From assembly GCA_017471925.1 (NCBI GenBank), contig JAFURM010000028.1, positions 1-64,000 of the forward strand: a DNA stretch of 64,000 nucleotides, read 5' to 3'. Made by a program: the position numbers and the translations under genes. Shown here in pieces: positions 33,041-44,384 of this stretch. How positions within the stretch are numbered: position 1 is the first letter of the stretch; every line of letters starts with the position of its first letter. The notes under the pieces are model-generated. The model was not told the origin of the DNA. It worked only from the letters and a program-made list of their open reading frames with translations, and made no database searches. This stretch comes from Bacteroides sp. GTDB lineage: Bacteria > Bacteroidota > Bacteroidia > Bacteroidales > Bacteroidaceae.

Positions 33041-34000
33041 ATGAGTGAAATCCTTTCATCTCCCCTGCTTGCCGTGGTGGTGCCGTGCTACAAGGAAGAG
33101 GCCGTGCTCCACGAAACGCACATCCGTTTATCCTTGCTCTTCGACCGTCTGATAACCGACGGAACCATTGCGCCTGAGAGCTATATCCTCTACGTGAACG
33201 ATGGTAGTACCGACCGCACGTGGCCCATCATCCGCGAGCTGCATGCCACTACACGCTATGCCCGAGGACTGAACCTGGCCGGCAACGTGGGCCATCAGAA
33301 TGCCCTGCTGGCAGGACTCACCACTGTGAAGGAACGGTGTGACATCGCCATCTCCATAGATGCCGACCTGCAGGACGACATCAACGTCATTCCCGACATG
33401 ATTGCCGCCTATCGCGAGGGCAACGACATTGTCTATGGCGTGCGTCGCGAGCGCAAGACCGATACCCTCTTCAAACGCACCACGGCTCTTGGCTTCTATC
33501 GCCTGATGCAACTGATGGGTGTGAAGTCGGTCTACAACCATGCCGACTATCGCCTGATGAGTCGCCGTGCCTTGCAGCACCTCTGCCGCTTCCGCGAACG
33601 CAACCTCTTCCTGCGCGGGCTGGTGCCCCTCATTGGCTACCGCACGGCCAACGTCTACTACAACCGTGACAAACGCTTTGCAGGCGAGTCCAAGTATCCG
33701 TTGCGCAAGATGCTGAACTTTGCCGTGGACGGCATCACCTCCTTCTCCGTGAAGCCCGTGCGGATGATATTCTGGATGGGTTGCATCTTCATTCTCATCG
33801 CATTGGGAGTTACCGCGTGGACCCTCTATTCCTACTGCCTGCACAACACGGTACCCGGATGGGCCTCGCTGATTATCTCCATCTGGTTGGTGGGCGGCGT
33901 GGTGCTCGTCTCCCTTGGCATCGTCGGTGAATATATCGGTAAAATCTACATTGAGGTAAAGGACCGCCCACGCTACAACGAGGAAGAACTGCTGATGTAG
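33041..34000 (+). CDS. GtrB/DPM1-like family 2 glycosyltransferase
   Basis: About 319 residues from the ATG at 33041 (MSEILSSPLLAVVVPCYKEE); the open frame from 32921 overlaps the STAS-like gene out of phase. GT2 motifs: VVVPCYKEEAVL, LYVNDGSTDRTW, ISIDADLQDDINVIPDM (DxD-like) and NHADYRLMSRRAL. Two C-terminal membrane helices (near 235-260 and 270-295) anchor it. It probably transfers a sugar to undecaprenyl phosphate, working with the GtrA protein upstream. Confidence 0.88.
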   Translation: MSEILSSPLLAVVVPCYKEEAVLHETHIRLSLLFDRLITDGTIAPESYILYVNDGSTDRTWPIIRELHATTRYARGLNLAGNVGHQNALLAGLTTVKERCDIAISIDADLQDDINVIPDMIAAYREGNDIVYGVRRERKTDTLFKRTTALGFYRLMQLMGVKSVYNHADYRLMSRRALQHLCRFRERNLFLRGLVPLIGYRTANVYYNRDKRFAGESKYPLRKMLNFAVDGITSFSVKPVRMIFWMGCIFILIALGVTAWTLYSYCLHNTVPGWASLIISIWLVGGVVLVSLGIVGEYIGKIYIEVKDRPRYNEEELLM

Positions 34001-34018
34001 CATGTGTCGCTTAATAAA

Positions 34019-34094
34019 TTAGGCACGGATGACACGGATTTTTACGGATTGATTATATGCTTGAATCCTTTTTATCCGTCTCATCCGTGCCTAA
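34019..34094. repeat. Long inverted repeat of the CACGGAT family
   Basis: Outer arms TTAGGCACGGATGA (34019-34032) and TCATCCGTGCCTAA (34081-34094) are perfect complements. Inner pairs ACGGAT/ATCCGT and GGATT/AATCC extend the stem. Lying between convergent genes, it may also terminate transcription in both directions. Confidence 0.75.
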
Positions 34095-34117
34095 TAGTTT
34101 AGGCGTGATGCAGGCTT

Positions 34118-37279
<3,162 letters not shown>

Positions 37280-37349
37280 TTAGTGCATTCTCCTGCGGGG
37301 GAGGATAAATAATCACTCAAAAAGGTAGATGAAATCGGTCAAAAGTACG

Positions 37350-39893
37350 TTATTCGGCCGTGTCGTGTGACGAAATGCGGATGACCGTGAAGGAGTAGGG
37401 GGGCATCACGTAAGGGAACGCTTCGCCATCCACACTCATCTCCTCCGTGATGGGACTGGCCTGCTTGTCGGCCGGATGTCCGGTGAGCACGCTCTTCACG
37501 GCGGTGGGGTTGTGCAGTTCCGCTCCATCCAGTATCACCTCGGCGGCTACTTCTACCGGCAGCAGGTTGGCCAGCTTCACGATGTAGTCGCCACTGTGGG
37601 CATCCTTCACGACCGATACGCCTACACGTTTCTTCACGTCGGCCCGTCGGCTTTCCACCTGCAATTGGGAGGTGATGTAGTGGGTGCCGGCATGTTGGCC
37701 ATAGAGCAGCTGGGTGTAGTAGCCCACGGTGGGCTTCACCTCGCTGTTATTGAAGTAGATGAGGTCGGGGTTCCACTGCGTGTGTCCCTCCTTGGCCAGC
37801 AAGGGGGCATAGGAGGTCATGGTCACGATGTCGGCATTGCGCTCCACGGCTGTCAGGTAGAGCGCTTCGGCCAGGGCGGTCTCCAGATTGTTGGGGCGGC
37901 CGGGCAGGTGGGCGGCGTATTCGCCTAAGTAGACCTTGGAGGCCGTGCGGTCGTAGCGGTCATAGTAGTCCTGGTTGTTGATGAGCCATCCGGGAGCCAC
38001 GTAGTAGTGCTCGTCCACCACGGGGATGTCCAGCTTCTTGGCCAATGTCCAACCCTCGTCATAGTCGGTGCCCTCAAAGAAGGGGCCGACTGTGCCGATG
38101 ACGGTAATCTCGGGATACTTCTCGCGCACGGCGTCATAAATCATCCGGAAGCGTTCTTCAAAGACATCGGTGATGAGGTCTTCGTTGCCGATGCCGATGT
38201 ACTTCAGGTTGAAGGGCTTGGGATGTCCGGCCTGTGCACGCTTCTTGCCCCATGTGGTGTGGCGGGCATCACCGTTGGCATACTCGATGAGGTCCAGCAC
38301 ATCTTGCACGTAGGCGGGCATCTCCTCCATGGGAATGCCCTGCTGCTGGCCTTGGCAGGTCAGCTCGCCCGTGCTGTGGTGGCTGCAGATGGAAGAGTTC
38401 TGGCAGGGTACGCCGGCAGCCAATACGGGTACGGGTTGTGCGCCGATGTCTTCACAGAAGAGGAAGTACTCGTGATAGCCCAGGCCGCGTGTCTGGTGGT
38501 AGCCCCAAAGGTTGCGCAACGGCTTGCGCTCATACAGCGCACCGATGGAACCTTTCCAGTCGTAGATGTTGTCGATGCCGTTGCCGTGGGCCACACAACC
38601 GCCGGGGAAACGCACGAAGCGAGGCTTCAGGTCGGCCAAGGTCTGCGCCAGGTCGGCACGCAGACCGTTCTTGCGTCCCTTGAAAGTCTTTTGCGGGAAG
38701 AGGGAGATGAAGTCCAGGTCCACCGTTGCTTCGGCTTGCAACAACAGTTGCAGGCAGCCGTCGCTCACCGCCTGGGTAGCCGTGAGCGTACTCTTGCGCT
38801 GCTTCCATTGCTTGCCCGAGAGGGAGAGGAGAGAGGTGGCGCAGACGTTCCCTTGACCGTCCACCACGCGGGCCACGCACTTCACCGCCTTGCCGTTGGG
38901 GGTGCGGGCATGGAGGGAGAGGTCATATTTCTCGCCCTTGTGCAGCACGATACCATCGAAGCCGATGTTGCTGATGCCGGCTCCCGCACGCTTTACGCTG
39001 AGTTGCAGGTAGTGGGGATTGTTGGGATGTAACGGCTCTGTGGTGAGGATGTTGCAGGTCGTTTCGCTCTCCGACGGTTCTCCTTGTGCATCAACCGCTT
39101 TCCATGCCTTCATGGGTCCCCACTCCTTGTCGCGGCGGTTGTCTGTGGGGAGATACTCAAAGTCGCGGTTCTGTATCAGTTCGGCATAGAGTCCGCCATC
39201 GGCGGCATAGTTGATGTCTTCGAAGAAGATGCCGATAAGTTCCTCGCTGATGGGTTTGACCTGCGATACGTCGGCCGTGACGGTGGCCTTCAGCGGAGTG
39301 AGTCCGGCAAAGCGTACGGGGTCTTGCTCCATACGCTCGTCAATGAGTTGCTGGCGGTAGGCGCGATGGTCGGCATAACGGTTCAGCCCTTCCACCAGGG
39401 CATAGGGTACACGCTGTATCCAGCCGTTCTCCTCACGTCCTTGCAGGGAGACCTTTCCCTCCGTTGTGGGCAGCAAATCCTCCGGCTGTCGTGAGGCCCG
39501 CTCCTTGGCATCGAAGTAGCTTTGTCGGCCCCACTTCAGGAGGTCGGCCGAGGCGGCATGGGCCATCACCTGTCCCGAGGCGGTCGCTTCCCAGGTGCAG
39601 TGCCACTGTCCGCCGGCTTCCTGCACCAGGTGGGGACGGAACATCTTCTTGCCGGCACCCCAGGGACCGTAGTCGGATTTCACATAGTTGTAACCATCGC
39701 CCACGAGTCTCCAGCCGCTTTGGCCATCGACGCTCCAGGCGAACTTCAGGCCGCTCTGTCCGTTGGCATCGGCAAAGGAGAACAGGTAGACGGAGTCGGG
39801 GGCATTCGTAACTTCCTTCACGCCTGCCCGGCCGGATATGAAGGGCAAAAGGACGAGAGCGAGGAGGAAAAATAGCTTGAATGGGTGCTTCAT
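37350..39893 (-). CDS. GH51 alpha-L-arabinofuranosidase
   Basis: 847 residues with a signal peptide (MKHPFKLFFLLALVLLPFISGRAG). Residues about 25-170 form an extra N-terminal domain (GPWGAGKKMFRPHLVQEAGG; ADLLKWGRQSYF) resembling a fragment of a GH43-like propeller. The GH51 part starts near 205 (ISEELIGIFFEDINYAADGG), with acid/base Glu571 in GIGNEDL and nucleophile Glu628 in VVDEHYY, then the C-terminal beta domain. It releases arabinose from arabinan or arabinogalactan side chains. It lies between the GH97 and LacZ-type genes. Confidence 0.9.
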   Translation of the reverse strand: MKHPFKLFFLLALVLLPFISGRAGVKEVTNAPDSVYLFSFADANGQSGLKFAWSVDGQSGWRLVGDGYNYVKSDYGPWGAGKKMFRPHLVQEAGGQWHCTWEATASGQVMAHAASADLLKWGRQSYFDAKERASRQPEDLLPTTEGKVSLQGREENGWIQRVPYALVEGLNRYADHRAYRQQLIDERMEQDPVRFAGLTPLKATVTADVSQVKPISEELIGIFFEDINYAADGGLYAELIQNRDFEYLPTDNRRDKEWGPMKAWKAVDAQGEPSESETTCNILTTEPLHPNNPHYLQLSVKRAGAGISNIGFDGIVLHKGEKYDLSLHARTPNGKAVKCVARVVDGQGNVCATSLLSLSGKQWKQRKSTLTATQAVSDGCLQLLLQAEATVDLDFISLFPQKTFKGRKNGLRADLAQTLADLKPRFVRFPGGCVAHGNGIDNIYDWKGSIGALYERKPLRNLWGYHQTRGLGYHEYFLFCEDIGAQPVPVLAAGVPCQNSSICSHHSTGELTCQGQQQGIPMEEMPAYVQDVLDLIEYANGDARHTTWGKKRAQAGHPKPFNLKYIGIGNEDLITDVFEERFRMIYDAVREKYPEITVIGTVGPFFEGTDYDEGWTLAKKLDIPVVDEHYYVAPGWLINNQDYYDRYDRTASKVYLGEYAAHLPGRPNNLETALAEALYLTAVERNADIVTMTSYAPLLAKEGHTQWNPDLIYFNNSEVKPTVGYYTQLLYGQHAGTHYITSQLQVESRRADVKKRVGVSVVKDAHSGDYIVKLANLLPVEVAAEVILDGAELHNPTAVKSVLTGHPADKQASPITEEMSVDGEAFPYVMPPYSFTVIRISSHDTAE

Positions 39894-39925
39894 GGTGTTG
39901 TCGTTTGAGAGTTTTTCAGTCTTTA

Positions 39926-39965
39926 TCGGGAACGCTTCGTTTCACTCGGGAATGCTTCATTTTGT
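39926..39965. repeat. 20-bp tandem duplication at the GH97 3' end
   Basis: TCGGGAACGCTTCGTTTCAC (39926-39945) is followed by TCGGGAATGCTTCATTTTGT (39946-39965). The second unit contains the GH97 stop codon (39957-39959 on the minus strand). Confidence 0.6.
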
Positions 39966-41894
39966 CAGAACCACTCCGTCGCCTGTGGGGATGGTGAGGC
40001 TCAGGGGCTTCTTGGTCGAGAGTTTCACGGCCTTGGCTTGGGGCGCTCCTTTCTTGTCCATGCTGTAGAGGGTGACCTCTTCTCCCATCATCATGGGCAG
40101 TTCCAACTTCAGCTTCAGCGGCTCGGAGGTGGCGTTGATGGCAGCCACGTACCAGGTGTCGCCATGACGGCGGGCCAGTACGACATAGCGTCCGGGATAG
40201 CCGTCAATGAAGCGGGTCTCATCCCACGTGGTGGGCACCTGCTTCATGAAGTCGAGGCATACCTGCGGGGCATCCTGCAGATTGTTGGGGGCCAAGGCGA
40301 AGTTCTGGATGGGATTCTGGAAGAGGATGGCCGTAGCCAGCTGGAAGATGTCGGTGGTGCGTCGGTAGTTGCCACCGTCGTTACCCCTGTTCATACGCTT
40401 GTTCAGGAACACGCCGCCAAACTCCATGCAGCCTACCGTGTTGCGGATAAAGGGGTGCAGACAGGCATTGAAAGCCTCCTTGTCGCAGTGCTTCTGTCCG
40501 AAGATGAGGTTCTCGGAAGCTAGGATGGCCTCGCTGCCCACATAGTTGGGATACATGCGTTCCCAGCCGCGCGGCAGGGTACAGCCGTGGAAGATGACCA
40601 TCAGACTGTGGTCGTCGGCATCGCTCAGGATGGCTTCGTAGAGCCGCATGGTCTCCTGCTTGTCGCCGCCGAAGAAGTCCACCTTGATGCCTTTCACACC
40701 CTGTGCCTGCAGCCAGCGCATTTCACGCTTGCGACTGATGGGGTCACTCATGATGTTGATGGGGCCTTGCACGATGTCGTTCCACCAACCGCTGGAACTG
40801 TACCACAGGAAGATATCCACCTTTTTGCTCTGGGCATAGTCTATGAGTTGTTCCATCCGTTCATGGCCGATGTTCCTGTGCCACCAGTTGTCTATCAACA
40901 CATATTCATAGCCCATGGCCGATGCCAGATCCACATACTTCACCTGGTCATCGTAGTTGATGCTGCCGTCTTGCCACAGAATCCAGCTCCATGTGCCACG
41001 ACCGAACTTGTAGTCGTGCTGCGTTTCATAGAGCGGTTCCACCACGTCCCAGGTCACGGTGGTCTCTACGATGGGTTTCAGCGTGCTGCCTACGGTCAGC
41101 GTGCGCCAGGGAGTGCTTCCCGGAAGGGCAAAAGCCGGTTCTACGGTTCCGTTGCCGTTGTTTTCTCCGGGCATGGGGAACTCCAGCGTGTATAGTCCGT
41201 CGTTGCAGTCGCTGAGGCGTGAGCCACAGTAGCGGCTGTCCACACCCGTCTCGCTGACGAGCACCCAGCCCGCTTCGCCCACCTTGAAGAGGCAGGGGAA
41301 GGTATAGCCGTGTCCGTATTGGGAACGTTCGCTCATCGGTGCGTCTGCACGATATTCCTCCTCATAGCTTGGCTTGGTACGCTTCCAGCCAATCATGGCG
41401 TCGCTTTGAGGAGTGAGGAAGGTCGTGGTCTGCTCGGGGAAGCGGAAACCCGTAGCCTCGTTCATGACACGCACGCTGCCGGTCTCCCCTTTCTTGGGCA
41501 GTAGGTAGCGGAAAGCAACGTCATTGTTGCTGACGCGAAACTCCACGCTCATGTTCTGCTGTCGCCCGTTGGCCAGCGTCACGGTCAGTGTCCGCGCTTC
41601 ATAGTTGATTGCAGATGCCTTGATGCGGGTCTGTGTGTAGCTCTTCTTCACTTCACCGTTCCGGTGCTCCACCCATTTCAGCCCTTGGGTAAAGTCGCCC
41701 ATGTCGGTGTTCAGTCCTAATGGGGAGGCCTGCACTATCTCCTGTCCGTCATAGGTTACGGAGTAGCTCGCCTTGCCGGCATCATCACAACTTACCGTGA
41801 CCTGTAGCTTGCCGTCAGGTCCGCTCACTTGGGCTTCCTGCGCCATCAGGGGCAGTGCCACGGCGCAAATCAATAAAAAAGCAATCTTCTTCAT
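39957..41894 (-). CDS. GH97 glycosidase, retaining alpha-galactosidase type
   Basis: 645 residues with a signal peptide (MKKIAFLLICAVALPLMA-QEA). The N-terminal super-sandwich domain (SGPDGKLQVTVSCDD...) precedes a TIM barrel. GIKVDFFGGDKQE places an Asp (406) where retaining GH97 alpha-galactosidases of the BT1871 type have their nucleophile; the inverting SusB type uses glutamates elsewhere. It likely removes alpha-galactose from polysaccharide side chains in the periplasm. It lies 39 bp after the GH43 gene in the same direction. Confidence 0.88.
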   Translation of the reverse strand: MKKIAFLLICAVALPLMAQEAQVSGPDGKLQVTVSCDDAGKASYSVTYDGQEIVQASPLGLNTDMGDFTQGLKWVEHRNGEVKKSYTQTRIKASAINYEARTLTVTLANGRQQNMSVEFRVSNNDVAFRYLLPKKGETGSVRVMNEATGFRFPEQTTTFLTPQSDAMIGWKRTKPSYEEEYRADAPMSERSQYGHGYTFPCLFKVGEAGWVLVSETGVDSRYCGSRLSDCNDGLYTLEFPMPGENNGNGTVEPAFALPGSTPWRTLTVGSTLKPIVETTVTWDVVEPLYETQHDYKFGRGTWSWILWQDGSINYDDQVKYVDLASAMGYEYVLIDNWWHRNIGHERMEQLIDYAQSKKVDIFLWYSSSGWWNDIVQGPINIMSDPISRKREMRWLQAQGVKGIKVDFFGGDKQETMRLYEAILSDADDHSLMVIFHGCTLPRGWERMYPNYVGSEAILASENLIFGQKHCDKEAFNACLHPFIRNTVGCMEFGGVFLNKRMNRGNDGGNYRRTTDIFQLATAILFQNPIQNFALAPNNLQDAPQVCLDFMKQVPTTWDETRFIDGYPGRYVVLARRHGDTWYVAAINATSEPLKLKLELPMMMGEEVTLYSMDKKGAPQAKAVKLSTKKPLSLTIPTGDGVVLTK

Positions 41895-41933
41895 ACACCT
41901 TATATATTATATCTATTCATTGTTAACTCTTCA

Positions 41934-42938
41934 TTATTCATTTCTCATTCCCCACTTCTTCTGCAGGCGTTTCATCTCCTTCCTGGTGATGGGGATGATG
42001 GTGCCATGTCGGGGGTGGAAATCCATATTCACCTCGCCGTCTATGACGCGGAAGTGCTTCAGGTCGGTGGTCTCCGTGAACTGATACTTGCCCCGCATGT
42101 AGACATCATACATCAGGATATACTTCTCTTCTCCAATCAGCTTGAAGGTGCCTGCCCCCTCCACGGCATCCCGTGTCTGTTGTTTGTAGTCGGGCTGTTC
42201 GTCCCATTCGCCCGAGGTGAGGCTGTGGGTTGTGGCCACCTTAATGCCGTTGCCATGTCCCTCTGTCTTGTAGAAGAGGTGGAAGACACCATCCTTGTAC
42301 ACGATGTCGCCGTCAATGCATGACTTGCCGCTCTTGGGCAGGAACAGGGGCTTATACTCTCCCTCCAGGTCGGTAAAGTCCTTGTTGGCATAGGCGTAAT
42401 AGATGATGTCGGGACCGTTGCCGTGCTGCATGGACCAGTACACCATGTATTTGCCGGCTTCGGGGTCATAGATGGTCTGCGGTGCCCACACGCGCTTCAG
42501 TTTCTCCTGACCTTTGTAGCGTTTCTGTATGTTCACCACGCTGTGTTTCCAGTTTACGAGGTCTTTGGACTTCAGCAACACCATGGCCCGGTTGGAGTTC
42601 CATCCGTTGTCGCTCACCATGTCGGTCAGCACCATGTAGAAGGTCTTGCCGTCTTCACAACGCAGGATGTGCGGGTCGCGCACGCCGCCGGTAGAGCTGA
42701 TGATTTTGGAGTCCATCACCGGCTTGTTGTCATTCAGGGCCTTGTAGGTGTAGCCGTCTTCGCTGATGGCATAGCACACGGCCTCTTCGCTGATGTGGTT
42801 GCCGGTGAAGTAAGTGAATAAATAGCCGGCATAGGGCTTCTCTTTTTTCTTCTCGGTTTGTGCTTGTATCATTGCAGGGAACGCCAGCAGGGCGGCCAAC
42901 AAGCCTGATACGACAAGACGTGTTTTTCCTTTTATCAT
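41934..42938 (-). CDS. GH43-family glycosidase
   Basis: 334 residues with a signal peptide ending about residue 26 (PAMIQA-QTEKKKEKP). Five-bladed propeller pattern. GGVRDPHILRCEDG gives the DP motif (Asp88), SCIDGDIVYKDGVFHLFY gives the second acidic site (Asp209 or Asp211), and DAVEGAGTFKL the likely acid Glu260. The subfamily cannot be fixed by eye; arabinan- or galactan-active enzymes are plausible given the GH51, GH97 and GH2 neighbours. It is the first gene of the cluster; a 14-bp palindrome lies 74 bp upstream. Confidence 0.82.
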   Translation of the reverse strand: MIKGKTRLVVSGLLAALLAFPAMIQAQTEKKKEKPYAGYLFTYFTGNHISEEAVCYAISEDGYTYKALNDNKPVMDSKIISSTGGVRDPHILRCEDGKTFYMVLTDMVSDNGWNSNRAMVLLKSKDLVNWKHSVVNIQKRYKGQEKLKRVWAPQTIYDPEAGKYMVYWSMQHGNGPDIIYYAYANKDFTDLEGEYKPLFLPKSGKSCIDGDIVYKDGVFHLFYKTEGHGNGIKVATTHSLTSGEWDEQPDYKQQTRDAVEGAGTFKLIGEEKYILMYDVYMRGKYQFTETTDLKHFRVIDGEVNMDFHPRHGTIIPITRKEMKRLQKKWGMRNE

Positions 42939-43011
42939 AACATTATTAATTTAAATGAGTTAGCGAGTGTAAAAGTAACACTTTATCTGATACGCCATGC
43001 TAAGAGGGGAT

Positions 43012-43025
43012 ATGTTATATAACAT
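43012..43025. promoter_or_regulatory. Perfect 14-bp palindrome ATGTTATATAACAT
   Basis: It lies upstream of the GH43 cluster start (42938). Its length and symmetry suit an operator for a dimeric regulator, but no regulator gene is near, so this is inferred from position only. Confidence 0.35.
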
Positions 43026-43035
43026 GTAATACAAT

Positions 43036-43117
43036 CGGGGCACGGATTACTCTTTGATTCTTGTACGGACCTTGTATGTGGTGTAGTCCGTGAGAACCGG
43101 TGTTAATCCGTGCCCCG
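43036..43117. repeat. Long inverted repeat of the CACGGAT family
   Basis: Outer arms CGGGGCACGGATTA (43036-43049) and TAATCCGTGCCCCG (43104-43117) are perfect complements. An inner GTACGGAC / GTCCGTG pair extends the structure. It shares the GGCACGGAT core with 34019-34094. Confidence 0.75.
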
Positions 43118-43158
43118 AAAAGAGAGGTGGCTTATAACCTGTATGATTTTATGCAGCC

Positions 43159-43731
43159 TTATTTCACTTTGTCCACAGCCTCACAAATCTCGGCGAAGAT
43201 GTCTTCCAACAGGCCGAACCCTTTGATGTGTTGGTACTTGCCGTCCTGCTTGTACCAGTCAATGAGGGGAGCGGTTTGGTTGTGATAGACTACCAGACGC
43301 TTCTTGATGGTCTCTTCGTTGTCATCGGCACGTCCGCTTTCCTGTCCGCGCTTGATGAGGCGGGTCATCAGTTCCTCTTCGGGCACGTCAAGGTCCAGCA
43401 TGATGCTGACTTCCTGTCCACGCTCGGCCAGTACCTTCTTCAGGGCTTCGGCTTGCGGGATGGTGCGGGGGAATCCGTCGAAAATCACTCCCTTGCTCTC
43501 TTGGAAACTGTCCAATGTCTTGGCCAGGATGTCGATAATCAGTTCATCGGGGATGAGCTGGCCCTGGTCAATGTACCCTTTGGCAATCTTGCCCAGTTCC
43601 GTACCGCCCTTGATCTCTGCACGGAGCACGTCACCCGTTGAAATGTGGTTTATGCCGTATTTGGCCACAATCTTTTCACTCTGCGTGCCCTTGCCGGAAC
43701 CGGGGGCACCGAAAATCACAATGTTTAGCAT
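43159..43731 (-). CDS. adk: Adenylate kinase
   Basis: 190 residues. P-loop GAPGSGKGTQSEKI, AMP-binding GVIFDGFPRTIPQAEAL, and a short LID region (KRGQESGRADDNEETIKKRL) without zinc cysteines. It equilibrates ATP, ADP and AMP. It lies 71 bp after hpt, probably in one purine-related transcript. Confidence 0.96.
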   Translation of the reverse strand: MLNIVIFGAPGSGKGTQSEKIVAKYGINHISTGDVLRAEIKGGTELGKIAKGYIDQGQLIPDELIIDILAKTLDSFQESKGVIFDGFPRTIPQAEALKKVLAERGQEVSIMLDLDVPEEELMTRLIKRGQESGRADDNEETIKKRLVVYHNQTAPLIDWYKQDGKYQHIKGFGLLEDIFAEICEAVDKVK

Positions 43732-43802
43732 GTTGTTTCTGTTCTATTTTGATTATACCTATTTAATATGCTGCGATGGATTTAAGTCTGTTGCGGCGGG
43801 GC

Positions 43803-44342
43803 TTATTCCTCCACTACCGTATAGATGTCTTTCAGGTTGCGGCCCTGGTGGTCATAGTCCAGTCCGTAGCCCACGATGAAGTCGTTGGGGATGTTCATGG
43901 CCACATACTCGATGTTGAGGGGTACTTGCAGCTTTTCGGGCTTCACTAACAGTGAGGCAATGTGTATCTCGCTGGGGTTGCGTGTGCCCAGGGTCTGCAA
44001 CAAGCGTTGCATGGTGAGTCCGGTCTCCACGATATCTTCCACGATGACGATGCACCGTCCGCTGATGTCTTCGTTGATGCCGATTACTTCCGTAATTTTT
44101 CCGGTAGAGGCAATTCCCTGATAGGAGGCCAGCTTCACGAAGGAAATCTCGCAGGGAATCGTGATACGTTTCATCAAGTCGGCCGTAAACATAAACGAAC
44201 CGTTCAGGATGCTGAGGAACAAAGGGGTCTTTCCGGCCAGGTCGCGATTGATTTCATCGGCCACGCGGCTCACTTCTTTCAGGATGTCTTCTTCCTTGAT
44301 GGAGATGGCAAACTGTCTGTCTTTTATCTGTATGGTGTCCAT
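43803..44342 (-). CDS. hpt: Hypoxanthine phosphoribosyltransferase
   Basis: 179 residues, type I PRTase. The PRPP motif is CIVIVEDIVETGLTM, and the purine-proximal C-terminal segment is IVGYGLDYDHQGRNLKDIY. It salvages hypoxanthine/guanine to IMP/GMP. Its own promoter is upstream and adk follows. Confidence 0.94.
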   Translation of the reverse strand: MDTIQIKDRQFAISIKEEDILKEVSRVADEINRDLAGKTPLFLSILNGSFMFTADLMKRITIPCEISFVKLASYQGIASTGKITEVIGINEDISGRCIVIVEDIVETGLTMQRLLQTLGTRNPSEIHIASLLVKPEKLQVPLNIEYVAMNIPNDFIVGYGLDYDHQGRNLKDIYTVVEE

Positions 44343-44370
44343 AGTAGGATTGATTATTAAAAATTAGGGG

Positions 44371-44378
44371 CAAAAGTA
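44371..44378 (-). promoter_or_regulatory. -7 box of hpt (TACTTTTG)
   Basis: Minus-strand TAnnTTTG match, 28 bp before the hpt ATG and just beyond the POT transporter stop codon. Confidence 0.5.
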
Positions 44379-44384
44379 GCAAAA

